Shown: piece by piece, positions 52,808 through 62,735 of the stretch
Layout of the letters: each line of letters begins with the position of its first letter
Numbering within the stretch: the first letter of the stretch is position 1
Source of the DNA: Trichoplax sp. H2
Lineage: Eukaryota > Placozoa > Uniplacotomia > Trichoplacea
DNA: 64,000 bases
NCBI GenBank assembly: GCA_003344405.1
Contig: NOWV01000194.1
Span: forward strand, 62,001-126,000
Direction: 5' to 3'
The notes under the pieces: generated by a model
What the model was told of the DNA's origin: nothing
Database searches by the model: none
The model's input: only the letters and a program-made list of their open reading frames with translations
Program-made: the position numbers and the translations under genes

Positions 52808-53442
52808 GGCGTAGGTCAGCTACTCTCGTTCATACATTCTTAGATTCCGTGACCCTTTCGCGAGTTGTGGAGTATATATTTTCACTGGCTGAGTATCAAC
52901 AGTGCCGTTTAAGAAATGTTAATTATTGTTAGCCAAGTATTATCGATTTGTCTGATGCCATCGTACTGCATTCGTATATATATGCCAATAGCATCAAGCT
53001 GACAATATTTCGCTGATAATAATTCCGCTAAGTTACTATTAATTGTGAACATTGTAACAATTGCAAGTAAAGATAAATGGATTAGGATTAGATCTCGTCT
53101 AAGTATTAGCAGTATTATATATAAACTGAAAGTACTCAGTTATACATTTCAATTATAGCATCTACGAAATATTTATTTTGTCAGGAAGTGATGAATGTAC
53201 ATCGCAATAAATAGTTTTCATAATTGGCTTAAATACGAGTATGTTACTAATTATAATCTATATCCTTATAAAAGAAGGTAGAAAGTAGTTGGTAACTGTA
53301 ATTACTGATTATACTTGCAGATATCAAGAAAAGTATATAACCAAGTAACTTTAGTTGATATAATAGTTCTTTCTCGTAATAAAATGATGTAAAAAATTAA
53401 AATGCTAAGCTAAGCTTTTACAAAACTTTAATTCTACTTCGT
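51804..53442. other. Spacer downstream of death domain, copy A
   Basis: No gene is supported. The part to 52807 is duplicated at the window's right end, the rest is unique here. It should contain the 3' UTR of the preceding gene. Confidence 0.5.
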
Positions 53443-53570
53443 GCATCTCAATCGACTCGATGTAACTTAGACATCAAATAAAATAGAGAAAAACCCCAAC
53501 AACAACTAATTCAAAATTTGCTAAGAGATAGTCTAGCAATCTTTCAAATTGCTTACTGCTACTTAAGGCC
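53443..53570. repeat. Dispersed repeat, copy 2 (partner 39968-40090)
   Basis: The same sequence as in the 78-aa frame at 39912-40148, but with frame-breaking changes (an ACCCCAACAACAAC patch and a TAG). It lies about 50 bases before the DUF3102-like ORF region. Confidence 0.7.
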
Positions 53571-53615
53571 GCCTTCTTGTATGCGTATATAAAATCATAC
53601 ATTCATAGTGTAGTT

Positions 53616-54319
53616 ATGAAATCTGCTGTTATTAATAAAGGACAATATGCGAGGCTACGCGATACGCGAAGTATTGGATAGATCTGTATGTAAGATGTCT
53701 TAAACACAACGATAATGTGTATGTTTCCTTGATGAATAATGATAGTGAAGTTATGAGAAAGCTAGAAACTGCTTTCCCGGAGATAAACACAGATGATATC
53801 CCTAAAATACCCAGAATATCATTTCTTAATGTGCCTATTGAAAAGACTAAACGAAAAAGAACTAGCAGTGGAAGTCAGGAATCAGAAATTATTAAGGAGT
53901 TACATGAGAAGTGGCAACCAGCAACTCATAGTTTAATCAGGACTCTGTCTGATCTAAGTGTGCAACCGAAAACATTAGATGATTGCAAAACGAAAATAGA
54001 TGAATGTGAACAAAGGATGCAAACAAATGATAGGTTCATTTTATACAACGCCTTCCGTTACGGCCGTTATTTGTATGAGGCCAAAGCTGTATTCGCTCTC
54101 GAAAAGAAGTACGGTTCAGGAAACTTCAACGAGTGGATAAATTCCAATTGCCATGTGAAGAAGAGTCGTGCACACGAGTACATCAACTTTTATGACAGCT
54201 TCGAGAAATATCCCAAGGTTACACGGTGCAATTTGCCTTTTCAATGGTTTACTAAGAACGGAAAAACAGTACTCAGATATTTCAGAAATCATCCTAAAGA
54301 GGCCAAGAAATTCAAATGA
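53616..54319 (+). CDS. Hypothetical protein with DUF3102-like C-terminus
   Basis: The clean frame runs from ATG 53732 (MNNDSEVMRKLETAFPEIN) to TGA 54319, 195 codons. Upstream, ATG 53616 starts MKSAVINKGQYARLRDTR in another frame, and the main frame is open across the same stretch (RYAKYWIDLYVRCLKHNDNV). A longer protein with one frameshift near 53665 is therefore likely. The middle is charged (KRKRTSSGSQ) and may be nuclear. The C-terminal 100 residues (NAFRYGRYLYEAKAVF, GSGNFNEWINSNCHVKKSRA, HEYINFYDSFEKYP) resemble phage/plasmid DUF3102-type helix-turn-helix regions (long-helix, GxFxxWLxxN, RTAQxYMxxA). No transposase catalytic motif was seen. It sits between decayed repeats and may belong to a mobile element. 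The function is unknown. Confidence 0.5.
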
Positions 54320-54478
54320 TAGTTTTAACTTAATTATCCTTAAACTTGTCCGCATGTCTGGACAAGTTCATTTCTCTGTACGTGCCTCTGTACGAGGCAA
54401 AGAGATTTAAATGATAGCTTTTAACTTAATTATCCTTAAACTTGTCCGCACGTCTGGACAAGTTCATTTCTCTGTACG
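54315..54478. repeat. 94-bp tandem pair with hairpins at the ORF 3' end
   Basis: AAATGATAG at 54315 and 54409 begins two copies, the second truncated. Each contains AACTTGTCC, 8 bases, GGACAAGTT, a perfect 9-bp stem. The first also has GCCTC TGTAC GAGGC. The first copy overlaps the stop codon of the ORF. The hairpins could act in 3' end formation or be element ends. Confidence 0.8.
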
Positions 54479-54479
54479 T

Positions 54480-54560
54480 TATTAGGATTCGAACTAAGAC
54501 TCTCAATTTCTTTGACCATCCCACAAACCACCACTCTGTAGCCCATCGGTTGATTGTGAA
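54480..54560 (-). ncRNA. tRNA-like (SINE-head-like) sequence
   Basis: Read on the minus strand, GGGCTACAGAGTGG resembles a Pol III A box, and about 45 bases on, TTAGTTCGAATCCTAA resembles a B box/T-arm with a 4-bp stem. No convincing acceptor or anticodon stem forms, so a functional tRNA is unlikely. A tRNA-derived retroposon head or relic is possible. Confidence 0.3.
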
Positions 54561-54772
54561 TAGAAATGAAGGAGTTATAAACAGTTGCTTGATGTTGCAT
54601 ATCATCTGTTATTCGCTGTTAGAACGTCGAAGCAGGCATGCACAATCTGATCTGAATTTATAGTCTACCTACAGTATGTTTACTCGCTTGCAATGCTTCG
54701 CGTAGTGTATTGTTATATATACGCTGTGCATAATATAAAGTATTACTAATACTTGACCATGTTAAATTATAC

Positions 54773-56100
54773 AATGTTCCACATAGTTTATGACAGTTGC
54801 ATGTTCCACATAGTTTTGAATGTTCCACATATTTTAGAATGTTCCACATAGTTTTAAATGTTCCACATAGTTTTGAATATTCCACATAGTTTTGAATCCT
54901 GATTAGGGAATATGACACAATATTTTGCCTATCAACACTTTTATGAATTCTCTATCTTCACACATAGCTTTAATCTATCCGATCCTATGTTCCACATACT
55001 TTACGGTGGTGATATGTTCCACATAGTTTTGAATCTTTCTATCCAAATCTATGCTACATGTTCCACATAGTTTTAAATTTAGATTAGGGATTATCGTACA
55101 ATATTCACCCAAAATTTGCCTATTTTAATTTTCATCAAATCCTATCTCCCCACTTAGGTTAGGGATTATCGCACAATATTCACCCAAAATTTACCTAACT
55201 TAATTCCGATCAAATCCCTATCTAGTGTCCGATTATAACATGTTCCACACATGTAACCCGTAATTTTAATATTTGCCCTCATATAACAGTCGAAAACGGC
55301 TAAGATAAACCGGATAAACGAACTTAGTCTATACAGCAATATAGTGTTATTATTTTCAAGTGTACGCATATATAACCCTACACAGACTATGTTGCGTAAC
55401 TACATCCCACGTAGAATATGCTAATTATGTTCAACACAGATTGTCGCAATGTTCCACATACTTAGTGAAGAATGTTCCACATAAATTATCAATAGATTAA
55501 GCAATATCGCCCAACCATAACCCAAAATTTGCCTACTTGGTTTGTACAAACGACCTATCTAACAGATTAGGCAATATCGTACTAGCTTAACCAAAAAATT
55601 TACCTGCTTATTTTTGATCAAAACCCTATCAAGTGTTCCATTTCTAAATGTTCCACATAATTTATAATGTATGTTCCACATAGATTATAAACTTTTGAAA
55701 TTACACATAAACATTCCACATCCATCCGAATCTCGTATCTTGCGTGTTCCACACAGTTTATGATTCTAAATGTTCCACATAGTTTATGACTCTAAATGTT
55801 CCACATAGTTTCATAATTATTTATGTTCCACATAGTTTTTACTCCTAGCTCTAATATTAGGGAATATCGCACAATATTCACATAAAATTTACCTATCATA
55901 ATTGTCATCAATTCCCTATCATCACACATAGATTAGGGAATATCACACAATCTTTGCATCAAATTTGCCTACTGTAATTCCGATCAAATCCCTATCTTAA
56001 TAGATTAGGGATTATCGCATAATCATGACACCAAATTTACCTACCTTAATTCCGAGCAAATCCCTATCTAGTGTTCGATTGCAACATGTTCCACATAGTT
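54773..56100. repeat. Cluster of TGTTCCACATAG sites
   Basis: About 20 copies of (A)TGTTCCACATAGTTTT, all in the same orientation. The densest runs are 54773-54895 (spacing about 19 bases) and 55640-55835. The core TTCCACA is nearly invariant while the tail varies (AGTTTT, ACTTT, AATT). Between runs lie about eight 67-bp units (separate entry). No coding potential. Array identity is certain; function is unknown. Confidence 0.85.
54900..56070. repeat. About 67-bp units with inverted ends
   Basis: About eight copies: near 54902, 55081-55147, 55156-55223, 55493-55560, 55564-55631, 55854-55920, 55930-55994 and 56002-56069. Each starts AGATTAGGGATTATCGC or similar, has a CAAAATTTRCCTA centre and ends GATCAAATCCCTATCT, so the two ends are approximate inverted repeats. 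A longer segment, AGTCGAAAACRGCTAAGATA with its flanks, is also duplicated at about 55230-55345 and 56078-56205. Confidence 0.75.
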
Positions 56101-56298
56101 CAACACAAATTCATAATTTGCCCTCATATAACCAGTCGAAAACAGCTAAGATAAACCGGATAAACGAACTTAGTCTATGCAGCAATATAGTATTTTTATT
56201 TTTGGTATTTATTTGGAAAAGATTTACACCACTTCCACAATTATTTCAAAAGTATATTTTGATATAATTGCGCAATAATAATTATTATAACTTATGAT

Positions 56299-56499
56299 AG
56301 ATAGAGAAGACCTGGACCAATCGCGAATCGCGCATACATTATTGCACAAATATATATAGAAAATTTCAGAGTCGTGACGATATATATATTTCTTTGCGCT
56401 CGCGCGGCGTATATATCCGATTTTTAGTGTTTCATTTTTTATTTCCTTTTATTATCTTTTTGTTATTATTTTTCACGGGGGTCCAGGTCTTCTCTATCT
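56299..56499. mobile_element. MITE with perfect 20-bp terminal inverted repeats
   Basis: The left end AGATAGAGAAGACCTGGACC (56299-56318) is the exact reverse complement of the right end (56480-56499). The 201-bp interior is non-coding, with CG-rich patches (CGCGAATCGCGC, GCGCTCGCGCGGCG) and TATATA runs. It has the size and structure of a non-autonomous DNA transposon. The flanks read TTATGAT and TATTGAC, so no clean target duplication is visible and the superfamily is undetermined. Its right end abuts the first unit of the 265-bp array. Confidence 0.75.
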
Positions 56500-58675
56500 T
56501 ATTGACTATGCTGATTATTGCCTACCTATAGTTTATTTCACAAGTTTATAATATTATTCGAGTTATACTTGTATTTTGTGTATTTTTTACATTGATTTAT
56601 ACTAGATGTCGTGTCGACTTCTGCTAGTGTTATGTTAAGCTATGAGTTAGTATAAAGGCAATACTTATATAAACTTCTGCTACAAATAGATATCTCAAAA
56701 TCAGACAATCCAGGAAACGAGTACTACTGCTCTCGTACAGTCTTCCAATCATGATCTAAGCTATATATATTGGCTATGCTGATTATTGCCTACCTATAGT
56801 TTATTTCACAAGTTTATAATATTATTCGAGTTATACTTGTATTTTGTGCATTTTTTGTATGGATTTATACGAGGCGTCGCGTCGACTTCTGCTAGTATTA
56901 TTCTAAGCTATGAGTTAGTATAAGGGCAATACTTATGTAAACTTCTGCTACAAATAGATATCTCAAAATCAGACAATCCAGGAAACGAGTACTACTGCTC
57001 TCGTACAGTCTTATAATCATGATCCAAGCTATAGTTTATTTCACAAGTTTATAATATTATTCGAGTTATGCTTGTATTTTGTGTATTTTTTGCATTGATT
57101 TATACTAGATGTCGTGTCGACTTCTGCTAGTGTTATGTTAAGCAATGAGTTAGTATAAAGGTAATACTTATGTAAACTTCTGCTACAAATAGATATCTCA
57201 AAATCAGACAATCCAGGAAACGAGTACTACTGCTCTCGTACAGTCTTACAATCATGATCTAAGCTATATGTATTAACTATGCTGATTATTGCCTACCTAT
57301 AGTTTATTTCATAAGTTTATAATATTATTCGAGTTATACTTGTATTTTGTGTATTTTTGTATTGATTTATACTAGACGTCGCGTCGACTTCTGCTAGTGT
57401 TATTCTAGGCTATGAGTTAGTATAAGGGCAATACTTATGTAAACTTCTGCTACAAATAGATATCTCAAAATCAGACAATCCAGGAAACGAGTACTACTGC
57501 TCTCGTACAGTCTTATAATCATGATCCAAGCTATAGTTTATTTCACAAGTTTATAATATTATTCGAGTTATGCTTGTATTTTGTGTATTTTTTGCATTGA
57601 TTTATACTAGATGTCGTGTCGACTTCTGCTAGTGTTATGTTAAGCAATGAGTTAGTATAAAGGTAATACTTATATAAACTTCTGCTACAAATAGATATCT
57701 CAAAATCAGACAATCCAGGAAACGAGTACTACTGCTCTCGTACAGTCTTCCAATCATGATCTAAGCTATATATATTGGCTATGCTGATTATTGCCTACCT
57801 ATAGTTTATTTCACAAGTTTATAATATTATTCGAGTTATACTTGTATTTTGTGCATTTTTTGTATGGATTTATACGAGGCGTCGCGTCGACTTCTGCTAG
57901 TATTATTCTAAGCTATGAGTTAGTATAAGGGCAATACTTATGTAAACTTCTGCTACAAATAGATATCTCAAAATCAGACAATCCAGGAAACGAGTACTAC
58001 TGCTCTCGTACAGTCTTACAATCATGATCCAAGCTAAGCTGTAAACCTCTGCTACAAATAGATGCCTCAAAATCAGACAATCCAGGAAGCGAGTACTACT
58101 GCTCTCGTACAGTCTTATAATCATGATCCAAGCTATATGTATTAACTATGCTGATTATTGCCTACCTATAGTTTATTTCACAAGTTTATAATATTATTCG
58201 AGTTATACTTGTATTTTGTGTATTTTTTGCATTGATTTATACTAGACGTTGCGTCGACTTCTGCCAGTGTTATTCTAAGCTATGAGTTAGTATAAGGGCA
58301 ATACTTATGTAAACTTCTGCTACAAATAGATATCTCAAAATCAGATAATCCAGGAAACGAGTCTTTCTGCTCTCGTACAGTCTTATAATCATGATCCAAG
58401 CTATATGTATTGAATATGCTGATTATTGCCTACCTATAGTTTATTTCACAAGTTTATAATATTATTCGAATTATACTTGTATTTTGTGTATTTTTTGCAT
58501 TGATTTATACTAGACGTTGCGTTGACTTTTGCTAGTGTTATGCTAAGCTATAAGTTAGTATAAGGGCAATACTTATGTAAACTTCTGCTACAAATAAATA
58601 TCTTCAAAATCAGACAATCCAGGAAACGAGTACTACTGCTCTCGTACAGTCTTACAATCATGATCCAAGCTATAT
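56500..58675. repeat. Tandem array of about 265-bp units upstream of TPR copy B
   Basis: About eight full or nearly full units plus one short partial (about 58030-58135). Units begin near 56500, 56768, 57029, 57270, 57531, 57771, 58139 and 58408. Diagnostic variants show a higher-order pattern. The units at 57029 and 57531 share a truncated start and a GTTAAGCAATGAG variant. The units at 56768 and 57771 share TGTATGGATTTATACGAGGC. Both pairs are about 500-1000 bases apart, indicating recent unequal exchange. Copy A has one unit at the same place. Confidence 0.9.
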
Positions 58676-60600
58676 TTGGGGTTGCGCTACAATGATATAG
58701 AAAAATAATTAATGATCGTCGTTTGGTTAAGGATGTATCGAATTTTATAGATTTAGCAGCATTCTTAACTGAAATAGACCTGAGATATCGATTGAACGTT
58801 AAAGACAGCTATTTTGCAGGTTTTCGCTGATTTGTTACAACAGTCATTCGTATAGTTATCCAAATTTGGCAAATACATTGAGAAGAGCATACAAATCTAT
58901 TTTATTCCATCCCAGCTCTTGGTTTTTCTTCAAAACTAAAAATATGAATAATCAGTCTACTAAGATTATTCCTGATGAAGTCGAAACTCTTCACAAACAG
59001 GGTCAGAAATATCAAAATTATCGCTGTTACAAGTCAGCGCTTTATTATTATGAAAAAGTGATTACTCAAATAGAATCGATACCCCAAGGTAACTATGATG
59101 TTCATCAACTTAAATATCATGTTTATCTGGAAATGGCTGATTGTTATAGAGAATATAAACGGTTAAAAGCCCCAAAATGGGTTAGTGAAGCAGAGAAATT
59201 AGCTAAACAACTACAAGACGAAGCGAAGACTGCAATGTACTTGGATAGGCGGAGTAACATTAAACGACTTGATGGTGATTGTAAAGGCGCCTTGAAAGGT
59301 TTTAAAGATTCTCTTGATTTGAAATTGAAATCGTCAAGAGGCGAAAATATTGATGTTAGTAACTCCTGCAATAACATTGGCGTTATGTACACTAATCTAG
59401 GCAAGTACCGTGAGGCTTTAGACATGTATAAAAAATCATTGAAGAAGCGATCGAGAATTAAAGGCGAGAATGATGCAGGTGTTGCTACATTATATAACAA
59501 CATTGGTGGTGTCTATTATAACCAAGACAAGTATGATAAAGCTCTATTAATGCTTAAGAAATCACTCAAGGCTAGCTGGACAACATTTGGTAAAAATTAT
59601 CCGAGTATTGCTGCGACATATAACAACATTGCAAGTGTCTATCATAATCAAGGCAAGCATGATGACGCTCTATTAAAGTATAACATATCACTTAAGATTA
59701 TACAAGAACAACTTGGTGACAATCATCCGAATGCTGCTAAGTTATATGACAACATTGGGGGTGTTTATGATAATCAAGGCAAGTATGACGACGCTGTATC
59801 CATGTATAAGAAATCGCTCAAGATTCGGCTAGCAACAACTGGTAATAACCATCCGAGTACTACGCAATCCTACCGAAATATAGCAACAATCTATCGTAAG
59901 CAGTCTAACTACACTCAAGCTATCGAATTCTATCAAAAATCATTCGATAGTTTATGCTACCTCTACGGAGAAAATCATCCTCAAGTCGTCAAAGATAAAC
60001 AAATACTTGACCAATGTCGACTACTTAAAAGCAAGGCTAATACCTCATTATGGCAAGACTGCAGTAAGTCTGAATAGAATAGAATAACGATGACTTTACC
60101 CCTATTGCAAGTGATTAATACTATCCTCTTGTCCTCTTGCATAGTAACTTAATCGTTTAATATCGATTACAAACTAGTCATGATATAAATGCACACGATC
60201 AAATCATTTTTAACATTTCCTCTATAATTTTTAATATAGCATAGATTAATAAGCGCATGACTAACCCTAACGTCCTAAAATACTCAATGTAAATCTTTAC
60301 CAGTAACTGAACAGTCTATTTTCATCCGGTACAACGATTTGAACGAAATAGATAGAATTAAGTTTAAATTTACTTTGTTAATCGATTCTTAATAAGAAAT
60401 AAGAAAATGAAGTGTTAGCGTACACAACTTGGCATGGTTTTCCTTGAATAGCTCTATCTCGCAATAAGGTTGGAAATACAATAAGGCATCCAATTATAAT
60501 CACAACTAACAAATCAAATTCATTGAAATGCTTAGGCACTTTCCTATCGATATCATCGATGTAGTCAATAAACTAGTCAAAATGAATTATATTACAGTAT
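58676..60600 (+). repeat. Segmental duplication, copy B left block
   Basis: Counterpart of 42377-44320. The junction at about 60598-60604 joins sequence equivalent to 44312 of copy A directly to that equivalent to 49893. Confidence 0.9.
58944..60077 (+). CDS. TPR-repeat protein, copy B
   Basis: Paralogue of the TPR exon at 42651-43787, roughly three-quarters identical in protein by eye and one codon shorter. The first ATG is at 58944 (MNNQSTKIIPDEVETLHKQG), and the frame is again open upstream to a TTTTGCAG acceptor-like site. The 42-residue TPRs are intact (NNIGGVYYNQDKYDKALLM, NIGGVYDNQGKYDDAV). The exon ends at TGCA/GTAAGT (after 60063), a perfect phase-1 donor 11 bases before the apparent stop. 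Spliced to 62106-62153 and 62276-62622 it would give an uninterrupted 504-residue TPR-death protein. No ROC-COR sequence lies between. Confidence 0.85.
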   Translation: MNNQSTKIIPDEVETLHKQGQKYQNYRCYKSALYYYEKVITQIESIPQGNYDVHQLKYHVYLEMADCYREYKRLKAPKWVSEAEKLAKQLQDEAKTAMYLDRRSNIKRLDGDCKGALKGFKDSLDLKLKSSRGENIDVSNSCNNIGVMYTNLGKYREALDMYKKSLKKRSRIKGENDAGVATLYNNIGGVYYNQDKYDKALLMLKKSLKASWTTFGKNYPSIAATYNNIASVYHNQGKHDDALLKYNISLKIIQEQLGDNHPNAAKLYDNIGGVYDNQGKYDDAVSMYKKSLKIRLATTGNNHPSTTQSYRNIATIYRKQSNYTQAIEFYQKSFDSLCYLYGENHPQVVKDKQILDQCRLLKSKANTSLWQDCSKSE

Positions 60601-62105
60601 ATACTAACATACAAGCGAAACTATAAATATTTTCATTTTGAAATTATCGTGCCCTCTTTATTTTACCCCGTATTTTAAGCAGTAGGAAAGCCATACATTT
60701 TAAGGGATTACTGTACATTGTACACTAGCATATTGAAATGCATTACAAGATAAACAATTTGCTTTTGATAATCATTTATCATTTCAAAAATAATATTTAT
60801 ACAGGTAAGAGAGAATCATTTCAGTAACTTTTCACGGCAGTTTCGTTTACTATCATAAGTACATTGCCCTAATGAATACAATACATCTAAGCAATCAGAG
60901 ATCATTGGTGGCAATTGATATAACACTTAACGCAGCAAAATAATTCAAATCTTCTCAAGCAATAAAGTCAACAGTTTTGCGTAAAATATTTCAAAACATA
61001 GTTTGTCCAGTTGAATCACCATTGATTTAGTTTTCAATTTACAGCTGCAAAGTTAAAAGCTGCCAATTAATTATTCTTCAACAAAATTGATGATGAGTTG
61101 TTCCTTAATCTTCATATTAAAGTTCCTGTAGTAATCAAGGTGAATTACATTCATGAAATAAATTGCATTCTTCTGCAGCCTATGTAAAAAAAATAAGCAG
61201 CTTACCAAAGAGGCTTGTGCTATTGCTTTACTTGAAATTCTCTGATTAATAATAATATAAGCGGAGCTCTTGATGGAATTAGCAGAAGCGATAATAAATA
61301 AGCAAAGTGCTTTAAATTTATTAGTCAAGACAAGATTAGCACTTCCATTGACAAGACAAATAACTTTCCATTAATTTCTTTTTGTACTTCAATATTATGT
61401 ATATCATTAACATAAAAACAAACCTAAGCAGTCGTAGTTCTTTATTATTAAAGCAAATAACTTGTACGAAATGTTACGCGTTGTTAGCATAGTAGACAGC
61501 AGTTATTTAAATAAAATTAGTACTAATGTAATATTGTACACAATTAAAGTTCTCTCTAACAACCGCATTATCTAATTATTTTGGTGTATTATGTTTATTT
61601 TGATAATATATTCACGCTTTCTTTATTTGTAGCTGAAGAATAAGTACAACAGCATTTGAAGTAGTGGTAGTCAATGTTAGAGTAATTTTATTTATAGACA
61701 ATGTAGGAAATGTTAATTGCGTAGCAGCCAACTCCGCTTACTTGATCGATCATTTCTTTCAAAACAATGTTAGAAAACTAACAATTCATTACATAGCGCA
61801 AAGATAAAGTCTTTTTGAATTGATATTGTAATAAATTAAAGCACAGTAGCGCTTAAGTAGAGATCAACAGCAAAATTACTTTTTGCGATGTTAATCATTA
61901 TTTAAAATACTTGAATCATCAACGGTAAAGCAGTCATTGCAATTGCTTCATAATTTGAAATAATAGCTTAGAAAAAATGGTTAACAACGAAAATCACTTA
62001 TTTAAAGCAACGTATTGGCTGTTATTAAATGACAATGATAAACAAATTGTATTTTGTTATTAAGGCTTTATACTCAAGAGAAATCAATGATTATTTTACT
62101 TCTAG

Positions 62106-62622
62106 ATACAGAATCAAAACAATGCCATTCGATAAAAAGTACCAATGGTCAAGGTAAAGATAGCTTGTGAGCTAGTTTACAACACAGAAAGATCGCAATC
62201 AGAGTTGCATTTCAGAAATCATCTTGCTAATCTAGATTACTCAAGCTAATCTGCACTATCATTGTAACATTACAGATCCAAAGCATCACTTTTTCGAAAT
62301 TGCGTTCCATATAAGCTACGACTGGACTAAATTAGCTGCAGCATTAGATCCATTCATTGATGTTAGTAGCATCAAAACTGAAGAGAGTAAAATTTTTGAT
62401 CAAGCAAGGCTATTTCTCGATAAATGGTACTGTAAGAATACGCCAAATGTTAGTGTCGATCAATTACAGGTAGCTCTACAAAAAATAGGTAGAAATGATA
62501 TAATTTCTAGTTTAGGACATTTACTAAAGAATGACGAACGCACATACCTCAAGCGTTGCACTTGCAATAATTTTCTGTGGTATGATGAAAACGTTGTTTA
62601 CTATTTGTTAATTCTATTGTAA
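62106..62622 (+). CDS. Death domain, two exons, copy B
   Basis: Exon 62106-62153 (TESKQCHSIKSTNGQ, after CTTCTAG, donor G/GTAAAG) and exon 62276-62622 (after ATTACAG). The latter encodes KHHFFEIAFHISYDWTKLAA ... ARLFLDKWYCKNTPNVSVDQ ... ALQKIGRNDIIS and runs on through SLGHLLKNDERTYLKRCTCN to TAA at 62620. There is no in-frame stop and no ATG near its start, so it depends on splicing from upstream. The only candidate upstream exon in phase is TPR copy B. The longer tail compared with copy A comes from a one-base length difference after DIIS. Confidence 0.7.
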
Positions 62623-62735
62623 CTGAATCGCTGCATATATATCTACATACATGTATTCAAATCAGCTTAGCAATATTCACTTAAAATATATAAAATTGCT
62701 ATTATAACGAAGGGTATGAGTTATTGGTATGTTTT

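Noticed and set aside
54480-54560. Functional tRNA gene
   Set aside because: A- and B-box-like words are present, but the acceptor and anticodon stems do not pair.
54773-56100. CRISPR-like array of short repeats
   Set aside because: Spacing is irregular, the intervening sequence is itself repeated, and the window is clearly an animal genome.
61071-61328. 85-codon minus-strand frame
   Set aside because: It lies in an intron of the TPR-death family. The copy A counterpart does not keep the frame, and no domain is visible.
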